DNA of 24,155 nucleotides from CAYGTK01 sp964352775 (GCA_964352775.1 CAYGTK010000038.1:1-24155), one strand, 5' to 3'. Positions 16,287 through 24,106 are shown, counted from the first letter of the stretch. A program made the numbers and translations. Notes: generated by a model from the letters alone, not told the origin.

Positions 16287-17095
16287 CCCTACTACTGCTA
16301 GTTATACTATTCCCTTTACTAAGTATAGCTGGGAATAACGATGATGGATGCAGCGAAAATACAGGAGCATTTAAAGCTGGTGAAAAAGTGACCTACAACG
16401 TTTACTACAATTTGCGATCGATGTGGGTAGGTGCTGGTAAGGTAGTTTTTAGTGTAGAAGATACAGAGTGGAAAGGCCGTTCATTCTACAACTTGAAAGG
16501 AGAAGGGAGTACGTTTAAACGTTACGATTGGTTCTTTAAAGTTCGTGATGTTTATCAGAGCTATATTGATAAGAGTACCATTGAACCTAGTCGATTTCTA
16601 AGAGATGTGAATGAAGGTGGCTTTACCATTTTTCAAGACTACCATTTCAACAGGTCTGCCAATTCCGTTACGGCACATAGAGAAGATAGTAAGAGCAATA
16701 TGCGGGTGGATACCTTTCCTGTAAATAACTGTGTACATGATATTCTATCTGCAGTATACCATGTTCGCTCCCTTGACTTTAATAGTTATGCTGAAGGGGA
16801 TAGTATATTCTTTCGTGTGTTTCTAGATGATGTAGAATACGATATGTACGTTCGTTATTTGGGAAAAGACAGATTGACCTTGGATGGAGACACTTATAAC
16901 TGTATTAAATTCAGTCCGCTGTTATTACAAGGAACAATATTCAATGAAGGTGAGGGAATGACCGTTTGGGTAACCGACGACAAGAATAAAATGCCACTTA
17001 TGGTAGAAGCACCCATATTAGTAGGTTCAGTAAAAGCTACCCTAAAGAGTTACGAGGGATTAGCCCATCCAGTTGATGCCTTGGTAGCAGACTGA
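16271..17095 (+). CDS. DUF3108 domain protein, exported
   Basis: The 274-residue product starts best at the ATG at 16271. From there it has a clean signal peptide (MEKRVALLLLVILFPLLSIAG), whereas an upstream in-frame ATG at 16205 would put 22 extra non-signal residues inside the preceding gene. The body (FKAGEKVTYNVYYNLRSMWVGAGKV, then YDWFFKVRDVYQSYID and a C-terminal VTDDKNKMPLMVEAPILVGSVKATL) matches the DUF3108 family. These are periplasmic or envelope beta-rich proteins related in fold to lipoprotein-binding domains. The molecular role is unknown. It overlaps the flippase-like gene by 16 nt, which suggests a shared envelope job. The stop codon abuts the stop of the convergent receptor gene. 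Confidence 0.82.
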   Translation: MEKRVALLLLVILFPLLSIAGNNDDGCSENTGAFKAGEKVTYNVYYNLRSMWVGAGKVVFSVEDTEWKGRSFYNLKGEGSTFKRYDWFFKVRDVYQSYIDKSTIEPSRFLRDVNEGGFTIFQDYHFNRSANSVTAHREDSKSNMRVDTFPVNNCVHDILSAVYHVRSLDFNSYAEGDSIFFRVFLDDVEYDMYVRYLGKDRLTLDGDTYNCIKFSPLLLQGTIFNEGEGMTVWVTDDKNKMPLMVEAPILVGSVKATLKSYEGLAHPVDALVAD

Positions 17096-19492
17096 TCAAA
17101 ACCGTAGTGATATTCCACCAAGAATATTAATTCCCGCTTGCGGGTAGAAATAATTAAAGTCATCTCGCATCCCAGTTTCACTGTTTTGACTACTGAAAGT
17201 ATATCCGTTAGCTTCCCACTCGTGATTGAAGATGTTGTTTATCATAAGCGAGAAAACGATCTCTTTGAAAAAGAAGTCGCGAACGGTATAGCTGAAGCGC
17301 ATGTTGTTTACATAGTAGGGGTCAATACTTCTGCCTTCATTTGATGTGTTGTCTAAATACTGACGACTGACCATTTTAGTGATAAAGCTTATTTCTAAGT
17401 CCTTAACAGGAATAGCCGTAATAGTCGACCCTCCTATAAAAGAAGGGGAGAAAGAAATGGTGGTGTTCTCATAACTGATCTCTTCAACTCCAGAAAAACC
17501 AAAGTCAACACCCAAGCTCTCGGTTATGGTAGGGATGCGATTCATACTATAGGTAAAGTTAGCCGACCAGCGTAATTGCTTAATGACTTGCCATGCACTA
17601 GCTAATTCAATACCCGTTCGGTAACTAACATCTACATTGGTGCGGATAGCCGAACCTACATCATTAACAGCACCTGTTAATATCAACTGGTCTTTGTAAT
17701 GCATCAAATAGTAGTTAGCGGTAAAGGCCAGTTTTTTTGAGCGGAATTGATAACCTACTTCAAGATCGCGTACTATCTCAGCTTTTGGAGTTGTTCCAGC
17801 AGGGGCATCAATAAAATCGTTTCGGGATGGTTCTCTACTTCCCAATGCAAAAGAAGTGTACATACGATGGCGGTTATTGATAGCATACGCCAAGCCTGCT
17901 TTCGGATTGAAGAATAATAAGTCTTCATCTACAGAAACAGGTAAGCGGTCATTTTCTAAGCCATTTACTTCATACTTCACATGGCGCACTTGCATATCGG
18001 CAAACACGGTTAGTTTTTGGAAGAAGGTTTTAGTGGCTTTAGCATAAAAGTTAAGATCATTCTTTAGGGCATCGTTATCGTAGAATCGATAGTCGGGTTC
18101 GGTTCCGTTGGCGAATTCTGCCCAGAGTACTTCGCCATAGTGGTCATTTCTAAACTGATTCCACCCTCCACCAAGGGTTACGTTCCATCCTTTATGGTTA
18201 TAAATAGCCGAGAAGGTCAGGCCGTAAAAGTGATTATCTAACCATCTTCGGCGTATTAGGGATGTTTCGGTGATAGTGTCATTCCCAACAATTAAGTTTT
18301 CTAAACCTAAGTCAGCGAAGCCTATTCGGCTATTAAAGCCATCATCATTATTGAATTCGGGGCCTTTGTATTCTTCAAAAAATCCTTTTCCACGGGTATA
18401 GTGCAGAGCTGTGTTCCAAACCCATTTATCACCAATTTGCTGAGAGAAAAGCAATTGATAGTGATCTTGCTGGTAATTGTCTACCTGGTCGGGATAGTTA
18501 TAATAGTTGTAGGTACGGTTAGTATCTAATATGTTTTCAGCAACTCCCCACCATGATTGATAAGTCACCTCTTTTCCAGAAAAGGTATTGAATTTCAACA
18601 AGGTCTTCTTACCATGATAGCCAGAAGAAATAAAGAACGAGGTAAGATCACTACTAGCGCGATCTACAAAACCATCGGAAGCGATACGAGATATTCTACC
18701 ATCGAAGGAAGCTTTGCCTTTTATCAGGCCAGTACCAAAGCGGGCAGTGGTTTTCAATGTATTGAACGAACCATAAGAAACATCAGCTGCGCCATAAGGG
18801 TCTTCATTTAGGGCAGTGGTTTGGATATTGATGGTAGCCCCGAAGGCTCCTGCACCATTGGTGGACGTTCCCACTCCACGCTGAATTTGGATATTTTCTA
18901 CAGAAGAAGCTAAATCGGGTAAGTTCACCCAGAACACACCTTGCGATTCAGGGTCGTTGTAAGGTATTCCGTTTATGCTCACATTAATTCGCGTTTGGTC
19001 GGTACCACGAATTCTTAAGCTAGTGTAACCCACCCCCGCACCAGCATCAGATGTGGTGATCAAGCTAGGTTCTTGTTCTAGTAGTTGAGGGATGTCTTGT
19101 CCTAAATTACTTTTAGCTATCTGTTCAGCAGTTACTTCCGTAAAGGTGGTTGGGGTATTCCTATCTGCTCTTGTTGCGGAAACTATTACCTCATCAGCTA
19201 ATACACTAGTAGGCTTTAAGCTCAGGCTAATTGCACCATTCGTTTTGGTAGTGAACGAGGTGTCCGTGAAACTTACGTGCGAGATCGTTAATTCTACCTC
19301 TTCAGCATTTACGCCTTCAATTTTAAACCGACCATCAGCATTAGAGTAAGCCCCTAGATAAGTACCTTTTATTAGGATGTTTGCACCTGTTATTGGAGTG
19401 TTGTCCGTAGCATCGGTTAAGGTACCTTCCAATACTTGTGCTGAAATGGTGAGTGTAAGTAGGGAAAACAAGGAAGCTAGTAGCGCCTTCAT
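17096..19492 (-). CDS. TonB-dependent receptor under TPP riboswitch control (probable thiamine receptor)
   Basis: An outer-membrane receptor of 798 residues when started at the ATG at 19492, which gives the signal peptide MKALLASLFSLLTLTISAQ. A longer frame to 19546 would start inside the riboswitch leader and lose that. After the signal comes a carboxypeptidase-regulatory-like domain (LEGTLTDATDNTPITGANI, about 21-96). The plug follows at about 104-220 (DEVIVSATR, TSLRIRGTDQTRINVSINGIPYNDPESQGVFW, VENIQIQRGVGTSTNGAGAFG), then the barrel, ending INILGGISLRF. A complete TPP aptamer 72 bases upstream on the same strand makes thiamine or a thiamine derivative the likely substrate, in line with THI-element-controlled outer-membrane receptors known in Bacteroidota. 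Confidence 0.93.
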   Translation of the reverse strand: MKALLASLFSLLTLTISAQVLEGTLTDATDNTPITGANILIKGTYLGAYSNADGRFKIEGVNAEEVELTISHVSFTDTSFTTKTNGAISLSLKPTSVLADEVIVSATRADRNTPTTFTEVTAEQIAKSNLGQDIPQLLEQEPSLITTSDAGAGVGYTSLRIRGTDQTRINVSINGIPYNDPESQGVFWVNLPDLASSVENIQIQRGVGTSTNGAGAFGATINIQTTALNEDPYGAADVSYGSFNTLKTTARFGTGLIKGKASFDGRISRIASDGFVDRASSDLTSFFISSGYHGKKTLLKFNTFSGKEVTYQSWWGVAENILDTNRTYNYYNYPDQVDNYQQDHYQLLFSQQIGDKWVWNTALHYTRGKGFFEEYKGPEFNNDDGFNSRIGFADLGLENLIVGNDTITETSLIRRRWLDNHFYGLTFSAIYNHKGWNVTLGGGWNQFRNDHYGEVLWAEFANGTEPDYRFYDNDALKNDLNFYAKATKTFFQKLTVFADMQVRHVKYEVNGLENDRLPVSVDEDLLFFNPKAGLAYAINNRHRMYTSFALGSREPSRNDFIDAPAGTTPKAEIVRDLEVGYQFRSKKLAFTANYYLMHYKDQLILTGAVNDVGSAIRTNVDVSYRTGIELASAWQVIKQLRWSANFTYSMNRIPTITESLGVDFGFSGVEEISYENTTISFSPSFIGGSTITAIPVKDLEISFITKMVSRQYLDNTSNEGRSIDPYYVNNMRFSYTVRDFFFKEIVFSLMINNIFNHEWEANGYTFSSQNSETGMRDDFNYFYPQAGINILGGISLRF

Positions 19493-19525
19493 AGGTATAG
19501 GTTTTAGTGTTACCAATGAAGGGGT

Positions 19526-19562
19526 AGGATGCCTTGCACGAAGCAATGGAGATCAGCATCCT
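19526..19562 (-). promoter_or_regulatory. Hairpin after the TPP aptamer (probable expression platform)
   Basis: On the minus strand AGGATGC (19562-19556) pairs with GCATCCT (19532-19526), and the interior holds a second short stem, TTGC with GCAA. No T run follows, so this is not a standard intrinsic terminator. The GATGC of the left arm can instead pair with GCATC inside the aptamer (19584-19580), giving two mutually exclusive folds. Confidence 0.5.
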
Positions 19563-19563
19563 T

Positions 19564-19640
19564 TCTATTTCCCTACGCCGATGCTAGTCGGATCAGGTTA
19601 TGAGGGTATCATCTCAGCCCAATCGGGCACCCCTAATAGA
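19564..19640 (-). ncRNA. TPP riboswitch (THI element)
   Basis: The minus strand carries the conserved thiamine-pyrophosphate aptamer: GGGGTGC at 19633-19627, GGCTGAGA at 19619-19612, ACCTGAT at 19598-19592 and GCGTAGGGAA at 19578-19569. The closing P1 helix is visible as TCTATT (19640-19635) pairing with AATAGA (19569-19564). The variable arm CCGA...TCGG lies between the last two conserved blocks. It sits between the kinase stop (19684) and the receptor ATG (19492), so it controls the receptor and not the transport genes upstream. TPP binding is expected to lower receptor expression. Confidence 0.96.
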
Positions 19641-19648
19641 TAACGATG

Positions 19649-19656
19649 CAAAGCTA
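19649..19656 (-). promoter_or_regulatory. -7 promoter box in front of the TPP riboswitch
   Basis: Minus-strand TAGCTTTG matches TAnnTTTG exactly. A start site near 19642 would place the first base of the RNA almost at the P1 helix of the aptamer. This position supports a separate promoter for the riboswitch-receptor transcript inside the short gap after the kinase gene. Confidence 0.65.
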
Positions 19657-19683
19657 GTAACTAAAATTGGAAAAATGCTAATG

Positions 19684-20211
19684 CTATTTTTTTTGAAGCT
19701 TAGCAATAGCTGAAACCGATAACGAAAATCGTTCTTCTTTGCTCCCAGAAATGATGGTGTACTTGTGTTTTAAGTCATCTAACTCTGCTTGATAAATTTC
19801 GAAAAGTCGATTGCGATCGTTTGGGTTTTCGCGTAGTTCGTCGTGTTCCCAGGGGATGTCTGGTGAGGTGAGTAGGGTAAGGTCATATCCATTTTCGGCT
19901 ACTTTCTCTTCTATCCATTTTGGGCATTGACCGAATACTTCTTTCATCCAAATTTTGATGACCAAGAGGTTAGTATCGCAGATGTGTGGGCCACCCATTT
20001 TTTGTACGAATTCCTTTTCCAGCGCTAGCTGACCTTTGGCAATTTGCTCCACATCGGTATAGGTGTATTTGGGTCCGTTTTTGGTGAGGTACACTCTAGC
20101 ATATTCAGGAACTAAGGCAGTCTGGTAGTGCGCTGCTAGCTGTTGGGCCAAGGTGCTTTTACCCGAGCTTTCGGGGCCAACTATGGCGATCTTTAGGGTA
20201 GATCTGTCCAT
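19684..20211 (-). CDS. NadR-like P-loop kinase, possible thiamine or ribosylnicotinamide kinase
   Basis: A 175-residue cytosolic P-loop ATPase. The Walker A motif GPESSGKST occupies residues 12-20, followed by LVPEYARVYL, which resembles the substrate loop of the ribosylnicotinamide kinase domain of NadR (AAA_28 type). A Walker B-like segment is HICDTNLLVIKIW. There is no nucleotidyltransferase or DNA-binding domain, so it is only the kinase portion. The gene starts inside the 3' end of the PnuC/PnuT gene (19-nt overlap). Transporters of that family need a kinase to trap the vitamin. Because a thiamine-binding-type protein lies upstream and a TPP riboswitch downstream, I infer thiamine as the likelier substrate; nicotinamide riboside remains possible. 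Confidence 0.8.
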   Translation of the reverse strand: MDRSTLKIAIVGPESSGKSTLAQQLAAHYQTALVPEYARVYLTKNGPKYTYTDVEQIAKGQLALEKEFVQKMGGPHICDTNLLVIKIWMKEVFGQCPKWIEEKVAENGYDLTLLTSPDIPWEHDELRENPNDRNRLFEIYQAELDDLKHKYTIISGSKEERFSLSVSAIAKLQKK

Positions 20212-20750
20212 TCCATTAATCCATTAATAACCAAGCCAAGGTAAACTACATAGAGCAAGGCAGAAAGGTAAAGTCCACGGCTAGCATAAAGCACTATAGA
20301 TACAGCGTCTATAACTAACCAGTAGATCCAATTTTCGGTAAATGCATAGATCATTAAAAATGTAGCGATGATGCTGAATACCGTAGTAAACGCGTCCACA
20401 AAAGGTAGGCTGGAGTTTGATAATGCTTTTAATCCTGCACCTACTACCAAAGTACCTAGAATACCTAAGCCGATCAGGTAGCCATTCTGGATTAAGTCTC
20501 CCCATTTTGCGGCAGGCATTTCCGCTCCCCAAGTTGCCCAGCCGTATATGCCCATTGCTAGATAGAAACCGTGCAAAGCTGTTTCGGCTAATAGCTGTTT
20601 GTTGTAAACTAAGTAGATGAATAGTACCGAGCTGATAATAGCGAACAACCAACACAAAGGATTACCGTAACTGATGAGTAGTGTATATAAGGCTCCGCTA
20701 ATTACAGCGGCTATCTCAATAAAAAATGTACGGTCGAATTTAATGATCAA
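20193..20750 (-). CDS. pnuT: PnuC-family vitamin transporter (PnuT-like, probable thiamine)
   Basis: A 185-residue inner-membrane protein with about seven hydrophobic segments, matching the short PnuC family that moves vitamins by facilitated diffusion. The typical pattern is seen in HGFYLAMGIYGWATWG in the middle and ENWIYWLVIDAVSIVLYASRGLYLSALLYVVYLG near the end, closing with a conserved GLMEW. PnuC carries nicotinamide riboside, while PnuT paralogues carry thiamine and in Bacteroidota are found with TPP riboswitches. Here a thiamine-binding-type gene ends 2 bp upstream, and the kinase gene overlaps the 3' end. The thiamine assignment comes from this context, not from residues I can prove. 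Confidence 0.82.
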   Translation of the reverse strand: MIIKFDRTFFIEIAAVISGALYTLLISYGNPLCWLFAIISSVLFIYLVYNKQLLAETALHGFYLAMGIYGWATWGAEMPAAKWGDLIQNGYLIGLGILGTLVVGAGLKALSNSSLPFVDAFTTVFSIIATFLMIYAFTENWIYWLVIDAVSIVLYASRGLYLSALLYVVYLGLVINGLMEWTDLP

Positions 20751-20752
20751 AC

Positions 20753-21022
20753 CTATTTCAAGTTTTCGGGCAATTGCTCTTTGGTCAATTCACCAGCGGC
20801 TAGTTTGAAAACGAAAACTGCCTTTTGATCTTCCAGACTGCTTTTGGCATCCTCGCTCAACAGTTTCATCACCTCATCGTAGTCGCCAAAAACTTGGGTG
20901 CTTAGTCCATTTACTTCTACTCTTAAGTTGGGGCGGGTTTTTACTTTTTCAATAAAATTGATAACTACCTGTTCGTAGTTTTCGGTAAGGGGGTACATGC
21001 TTATTTCTAGTGTGGCTTTCAT
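20753..21022 (-). CDS. Small thiamine-binding-type protein (YkoF/MTH1187-like)
   Basis: An 89-residue protein with a ferredoxin-like strand-helix pattern: MKATLEISMYPL (first strand), a helix ENYEQVVINFIEKV, then LRVEVNGLSTQVFGDYDEVMKLLSE, and a final strand KAVFVFKL. This fits the thiamine-binding (YkoF / MTH1187, PF01910-type) family, whose members bind thiamine or its pyrimidine moiety. No signal peptide is seen, so it is probably cytosolic. It overlaps the LD-carboxypeptidase gene by four bases (ATGA) and ends two bases before the transporter gene, so it belongs to the same transcript. The family call is by pattern and position and is moderate. Confidence 0.65.
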   Translation of the reverse strand: MKATLEISMYPLTENYEQVVINFIEKVKTRPNLRVEVNGLSTQVFGDYDEVMKLLSEDAKSSLEDQKAVFVFKLAAGELTKEQLPENLK

Positions 21023-21915
21023 AAAAAGGTAAGTTGAGTGTGTTGTTCGTTTACTTCTAGTTTTGTATTTCTTCCCATATACAAGGCTCGATTATCGTCC
21101 ATATGCCCAGCTGGTAATCCGAAGGTAATGGGGTAATTATATTCAGCAGTATGCTCTACAATTATCTCTTCGGCGGTCTTACCATAGGGAACTGTATTAT
21201 CGTTCATATCGCTCATTCCTCCAATTATCAATCCTGCTAAATCACTAAGTTTTCCTGCTCGTTTCAATTGAAGAAGAATTCGGTCAACATGGTAGAGGTA
21301 TTCGTCTAGGTCTTCTAGAAATAGGATCTTCCCAGTGGTATCTATATCAGAAGGTGTTCCTGCAAGGCTGTATAAAATGGATAGATTTCCACCCACAAGT
21401 TCTCCTTCGGTTGAGCCTAAACGGTTTTTAGGATCGTTGTCAACCTTATACCCAGTAAGCTTTCCTAATAGTGCATCTTTGAAACTATCAAGAGCAGCAT
21501 CTGTATTGGTAGCGAAGTTGATAGGCATAGTAGCATGCAAGGTGTTGATGCCAAAATGAGTGTGGATGTGGTTGTGCAGCACAGTAACATCACTATAACC
21601 AATTATCCATTTAGGAGAAGTAGCGAAGCGGGTAAAGTCGAGCTGATCAACCATTCTAGCAGTACCATAGCCACCCCTTGCGCAGAGGATGGCCTTAATA
21701 GCTGGGTCGTTCAATTGATTTTGAAAGTCTTTGGCTCTATATTGGTCGCTTCCTGCAAATTGATTTTGTTCGGCACCAATGGTGTTTCCAAGTTTTACTT
21801 TAAAGCCCCAAGCCTCTATAATTCTAATAGCAGTTTGTAGTTCTTCCTCGGTAATTTTTCGTGCCGTAGAAACTATTGCTATGGTATCGCCAAGTTGTAG
21901 ATATGGAGGTATCAT
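21019..21915 (-). CDS. LD-carboxypeptidase, S66 family (LdcA/MccF-like)
   Basis: S66 serine peptidases either cleave the terminal D-alanine from tetrapeptides during murein recycling (LdcA) or hydrolyse microcin C-type compounds (MccF). Starting from the ATG at 21915 (MIPPYLQLGD), the product has 298 residues. The frame can be extended only through a TTG at 21933, which is less likely. The catalytic serine is S108 in IGYSDVT, the glutamate E201 in LFLEDLDE and the histidine H271 in LPAGHMDD. The oxyanion-type segment CARGGYGTARM is also present. It is the first gene of the minus-strand chain leading to the thiamine transport genes, overlapping the next gene by four bases. The functional link to thiamine is unclear. 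Confidence 0.93.
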   Translation of the reverse strand: MIPPYLQLGDTIAIVSTARKITEEELQTAIRIIEAWGFKVKLGNTIGAEQNQFAGSDQYRAKDFQNQLNDPAIKAILCARGGYGTARMVDQLDFTRFATSPKWIIGYSDVTVLHNHIHTHFGINTLHATMPINFATNTDAALDSFKDALLGKLTGYKVDNDPKNRLGSTEGELVGGNLSILYSLAGTPSDIDTTGKILFLEDLDEYLYHVDRILLQLKRAGKLSDLAGLIIGGMSDMNDNTVPYGKTAEEIIVEHTAEYNYPITFGLPAGHMDDNRALYMGRNTKLEVNEQHTQLTFL

Positions 21916-21978
21916 GGTCACAATAATAAGCAACCTTGTATTCAGCTAGGCAATGCTAGGGCAATTCTTTGCTTTCGC

Positions 21979-21986
21979 TATCTTTG
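21979..21986 (+). promoter_or_regulatory. -7 promoter box for metG
   Basis: TATCTTTG, a full TAnnTTTG match, 18 bp before the ATG at 22004. Transcription would start near 21993, which excludes the in-frame ATG at 21953 and supports the shorter MetG. No spaced -33 TTG was found. Confidence 0.65.
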
Positions 21987-22003
21987 CTAAAAGTAAAATT
22001 TTC

Positions 22004-24079
22004 ATGTCTGAAGCGAAAAGATATACGGTAACTGCAGCCCTTCCCTATGCTAATGGACCATTGCACATCGGTCATATTGCGGGAGCCTATTTACCTGCTG
22101 ATACTTATGTGCGCTACCTGCGGGCCAAGGGTAAAGATGTGGTGTTCATTTGCGGAAGCGATGAGCATGGTGCGGCCATTACTATTCAGGCAAAAAAGGA
22201 AGGGGTTAGCCCACAAGAGATAGTAGATAAATATCACGCCATTAATAAGCAGGCTTTTGTTGACTTTGGTATCGATTTCGATATTTATCATCGAACTTCT
22301 TCTAAGTTACATCACGAAACAGCCTCTGCTGCTTTTACTAAGTTGCACGATAAAGGAACCTTTACAGAACAAACCAGTGAGCAATTTTACGATGAAGAGT
22401 TCAACCAGTTTTTAGCAGATAGATATATAACAGGAACTTGCCCCAATTGTGGTTACGATAGTGCTTACGGTGATCAGTGCGAGAATTGCGGTAAAAGCTT
22501 AAGTCCGCAAGACCTCATCAAGCCTAAGTCAACCCTAAGTGGAAAAACGCCTGTGGTAAAGCAGACTAAGCACTGGTATTTGCCACTAGATAAATATCAA
22601 GACTGGCTAAAGATCTGGTTAGAAAAAGGCGAATGGAAAGGCAAACAGCAGCATGACCCGAAAACATGGAAGAAGAATGTGCTAGGCCAAACCCTATCTT
22701 GGTTAAAAGAAGGTGACGGATTAAAACCTAGAGCAATAACCCGCGACTTGGATTGGGGCGTACCCGTGCCAGTTGAAGATGCAGAAGGCAAAGTGCTTTA
22801 TGTTTGGTTAGATGCGCCTATTGGTTACATCTCTGCAACGAAACAATGGGCGGCTGATAATGGTGAGAATTGGGAAGATTATTGGAAGAAAGATGATAGT
22901 CACTTAGTTCACTTTATTGGTAAGGATAATATCGTATTTCATTGCATTATTTTTCCCTCGATCTTAAATGAATTGGGTGATTACATATTACCTATAAATG
23001 TACCTGCCAACGAATTTTTGAATTTGGAAGGTAAGAAGATAAGCACTTCGCGTAATTGGGCGGTTTGGTTGCACGAGTACATGGAGGACTTTCCCGACAG
23101 GAAGGATGAATTGCGCTATGTATTAACCAGCATAGCCCCTGAAACATCAGATAGTGAATTTACTTGGGGCGATTACCAAACAAGAGTAAACAGCGAGTTG
23201 GTAGCCATTTTAGGAAATTTTGTGAACCGTGTATTAGTGCTTAGCAATAAGTACTACGACAATGTAGTGCCCGAGCCAAAAGAGCTAAGTGCCGATGCTA
23301 AGGAGTTATTGGCTAGTATGGCTTCTATAAAGGCAAATACAGAGGGATTGATAGAAAAATATCGATTCCGCGAAGCGCAGGCCGAAATGATGATGCTTGC
23401 CAGAGCAGGAAATAAATACCTAGCTGATAAAGAACCTTGGAAGCTAATAAAAACTGACCCCGAAGCGGTAAAAGAGATAATGTACACTGCTATTCAAGTG
23501 GTAGCCAACATTATGCTAACGGGGCAAGTGTTTCTACCTACCACCAGCATAAAGCTGCGTGCATTTTTAAATGCTGGAGAAGACATAAGCTATGATAGGG
23601 CAGGGGCAGAAGAATTGATACCTGCTGGTCATCAACTGGGCACAGCAGGATTACTTTTCCAAAAAGTAGAAGACGAAGAAGTAGCTAAGCAAGTTGAAAA
23701 ACTAGAAGCTTCTGCAAAAGCGAATGCTGGCCCAAGCTATGAGCCTGTGGGGTCGGAAATACAATTTGATGATTTTGTGAAGATCGACTTACGTGTAGGG
23801 GAAATAATAGCTGCTGAAAAAGTGAAGAAGGCCGATAAATTGCTACAACTTACCCTAGATATGGGTTTTGAGCAACGTACTGTATTGTCTGGTATTGCCC
23901 AGTATTTCTCTCCCGAGGCTATTTTGGGTCAAAAAGTATCAGTAGTTGCCAACTTAGCCCCTCGAAAAATGCGAGGTATCGAGTCGCAGGGAATGGTGCT
24001 TATGGCCGAGGATGCAGATGGGAAGCTGGTTTTTGTGGCTCCGCCTGCTGATTTCCCTAATGGTAGTGTTATCAGGTAG
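22004..24079 (+). CDS. metG: Methionyl-tRNA synthetase with C-terminal tRNA-binding domain
   Basis: MetG charges tRNA-Met with methionine. From the ATG at 22004 the protein has 691 residues (MSEAKRYTVTAALPYANGP). The HIGH motif is HIGH at 21-24, the zinc-knuckle cysteines are C146, C149, C159 and C162, and the second signature is KISTS at 345-349, in place of KMSKS, as in the Bacteroidota form. The C-terminal ~105 residues (from about 587, FDDFVKIDLRVGEI, to GQKVSVVANLAPRKMRGIESQGM) form an EMAP/Trbp111-like tRNA-binding domain that also aids dimerisation. An ATG at 21953 is in frame but lies upstream of the -7 box, and its 17 extra residues do not look like MetG. Confidence 0.97.
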   Translation: MSEAKRYTVTAALPYANGPLHIGHIAGAYLPADTYVRYLRAKGKDVVFICGSDEHGAAITIQAKKEGVSPQEIVDKYHAINKQAFVDFGIDFDIYHRTSSKLHHETASAAFTKLHDKGTFTEQTSEQFYDEEFNQFLADRYITGTCPNCGYDSAYGDQCENCGKSLSPQDLIKPKSTLSGKTPVVKQTKHWYLPLDKYQDWLKIWLEKGEWKGKQQHDPKTWKKNVLGQTLSWLKEGDGLKPRAITRDLDWGVPVPVEDAEGKVLYVWLDAPIGYISATKQWAADNGENWEDYWKKDDSHLVHFIGKDNIVFHCIIFPSILNELGDYILPINVPANEFLNLEGKKISTSRNWAVWLHEYMEDFPDRKDELRYVLTSIAPETSDSEFTWGDYQTRVNSELVAILGNFVNRVLVLSNKYYDNVVPEPKELSADAKELLASMASIKANTEGLIEKYRFREAQAEMMMLARAGNKYLADKEPWKLIKTDPEAVKEIMYTAIQVVANIMLTGQVFLPTTSIKLRAFLNAGEDISYDRAGAEELIPAGHQLGTAGLLFQKVEDEEVAKQVEKLEASAKANAGPSYEPVGSEIQFDDFVKIDLRVGEIIAAEKVKKADKLLQLTLDMGFEQRTVLSGIAQYFSPEAILGQKVSVVANLAPRKMRGIESQGMVLMAEDADGKLVFVAPPADFPNGSVIR

Positions 24080-24106
24080 TTGTTATACTGTTAATTCAGT
24101 TTTAAT

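Noticed and set aside
19493..19546. N-terminal extension of the thiamine receptor
   Set aside because: It would place 18 residues before the signal peptide and start within the riboswitch's downstream hairpin; the ATG at 19492 gives a proper signal sequence.
19377..19643. 88-residue plus-strand frame across the riboswitch
   Set aside because: It is antisense to both the TPP aptamer and the receptor's signal-peptide region, which are strongly supported; the frame has no start context or recognisable domain.
20281..20655. 124-residue minus-strand frame inside the transporter gene
   Set aside because: It overlaps the PnuC/PnuT gene in another frame, and its translation is rich in Arg, Cys and Ser without domain features, whereas the transporter frame has clear membrane segments.
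21921..21928. -7-like box TATTATTG for the LD-carboxypeptidase gene (minus strand)
   Set aside because: It has a mismatch in the TTTG part and lies only 6 bp from the ATG at 21915, too close to place a normal start site.
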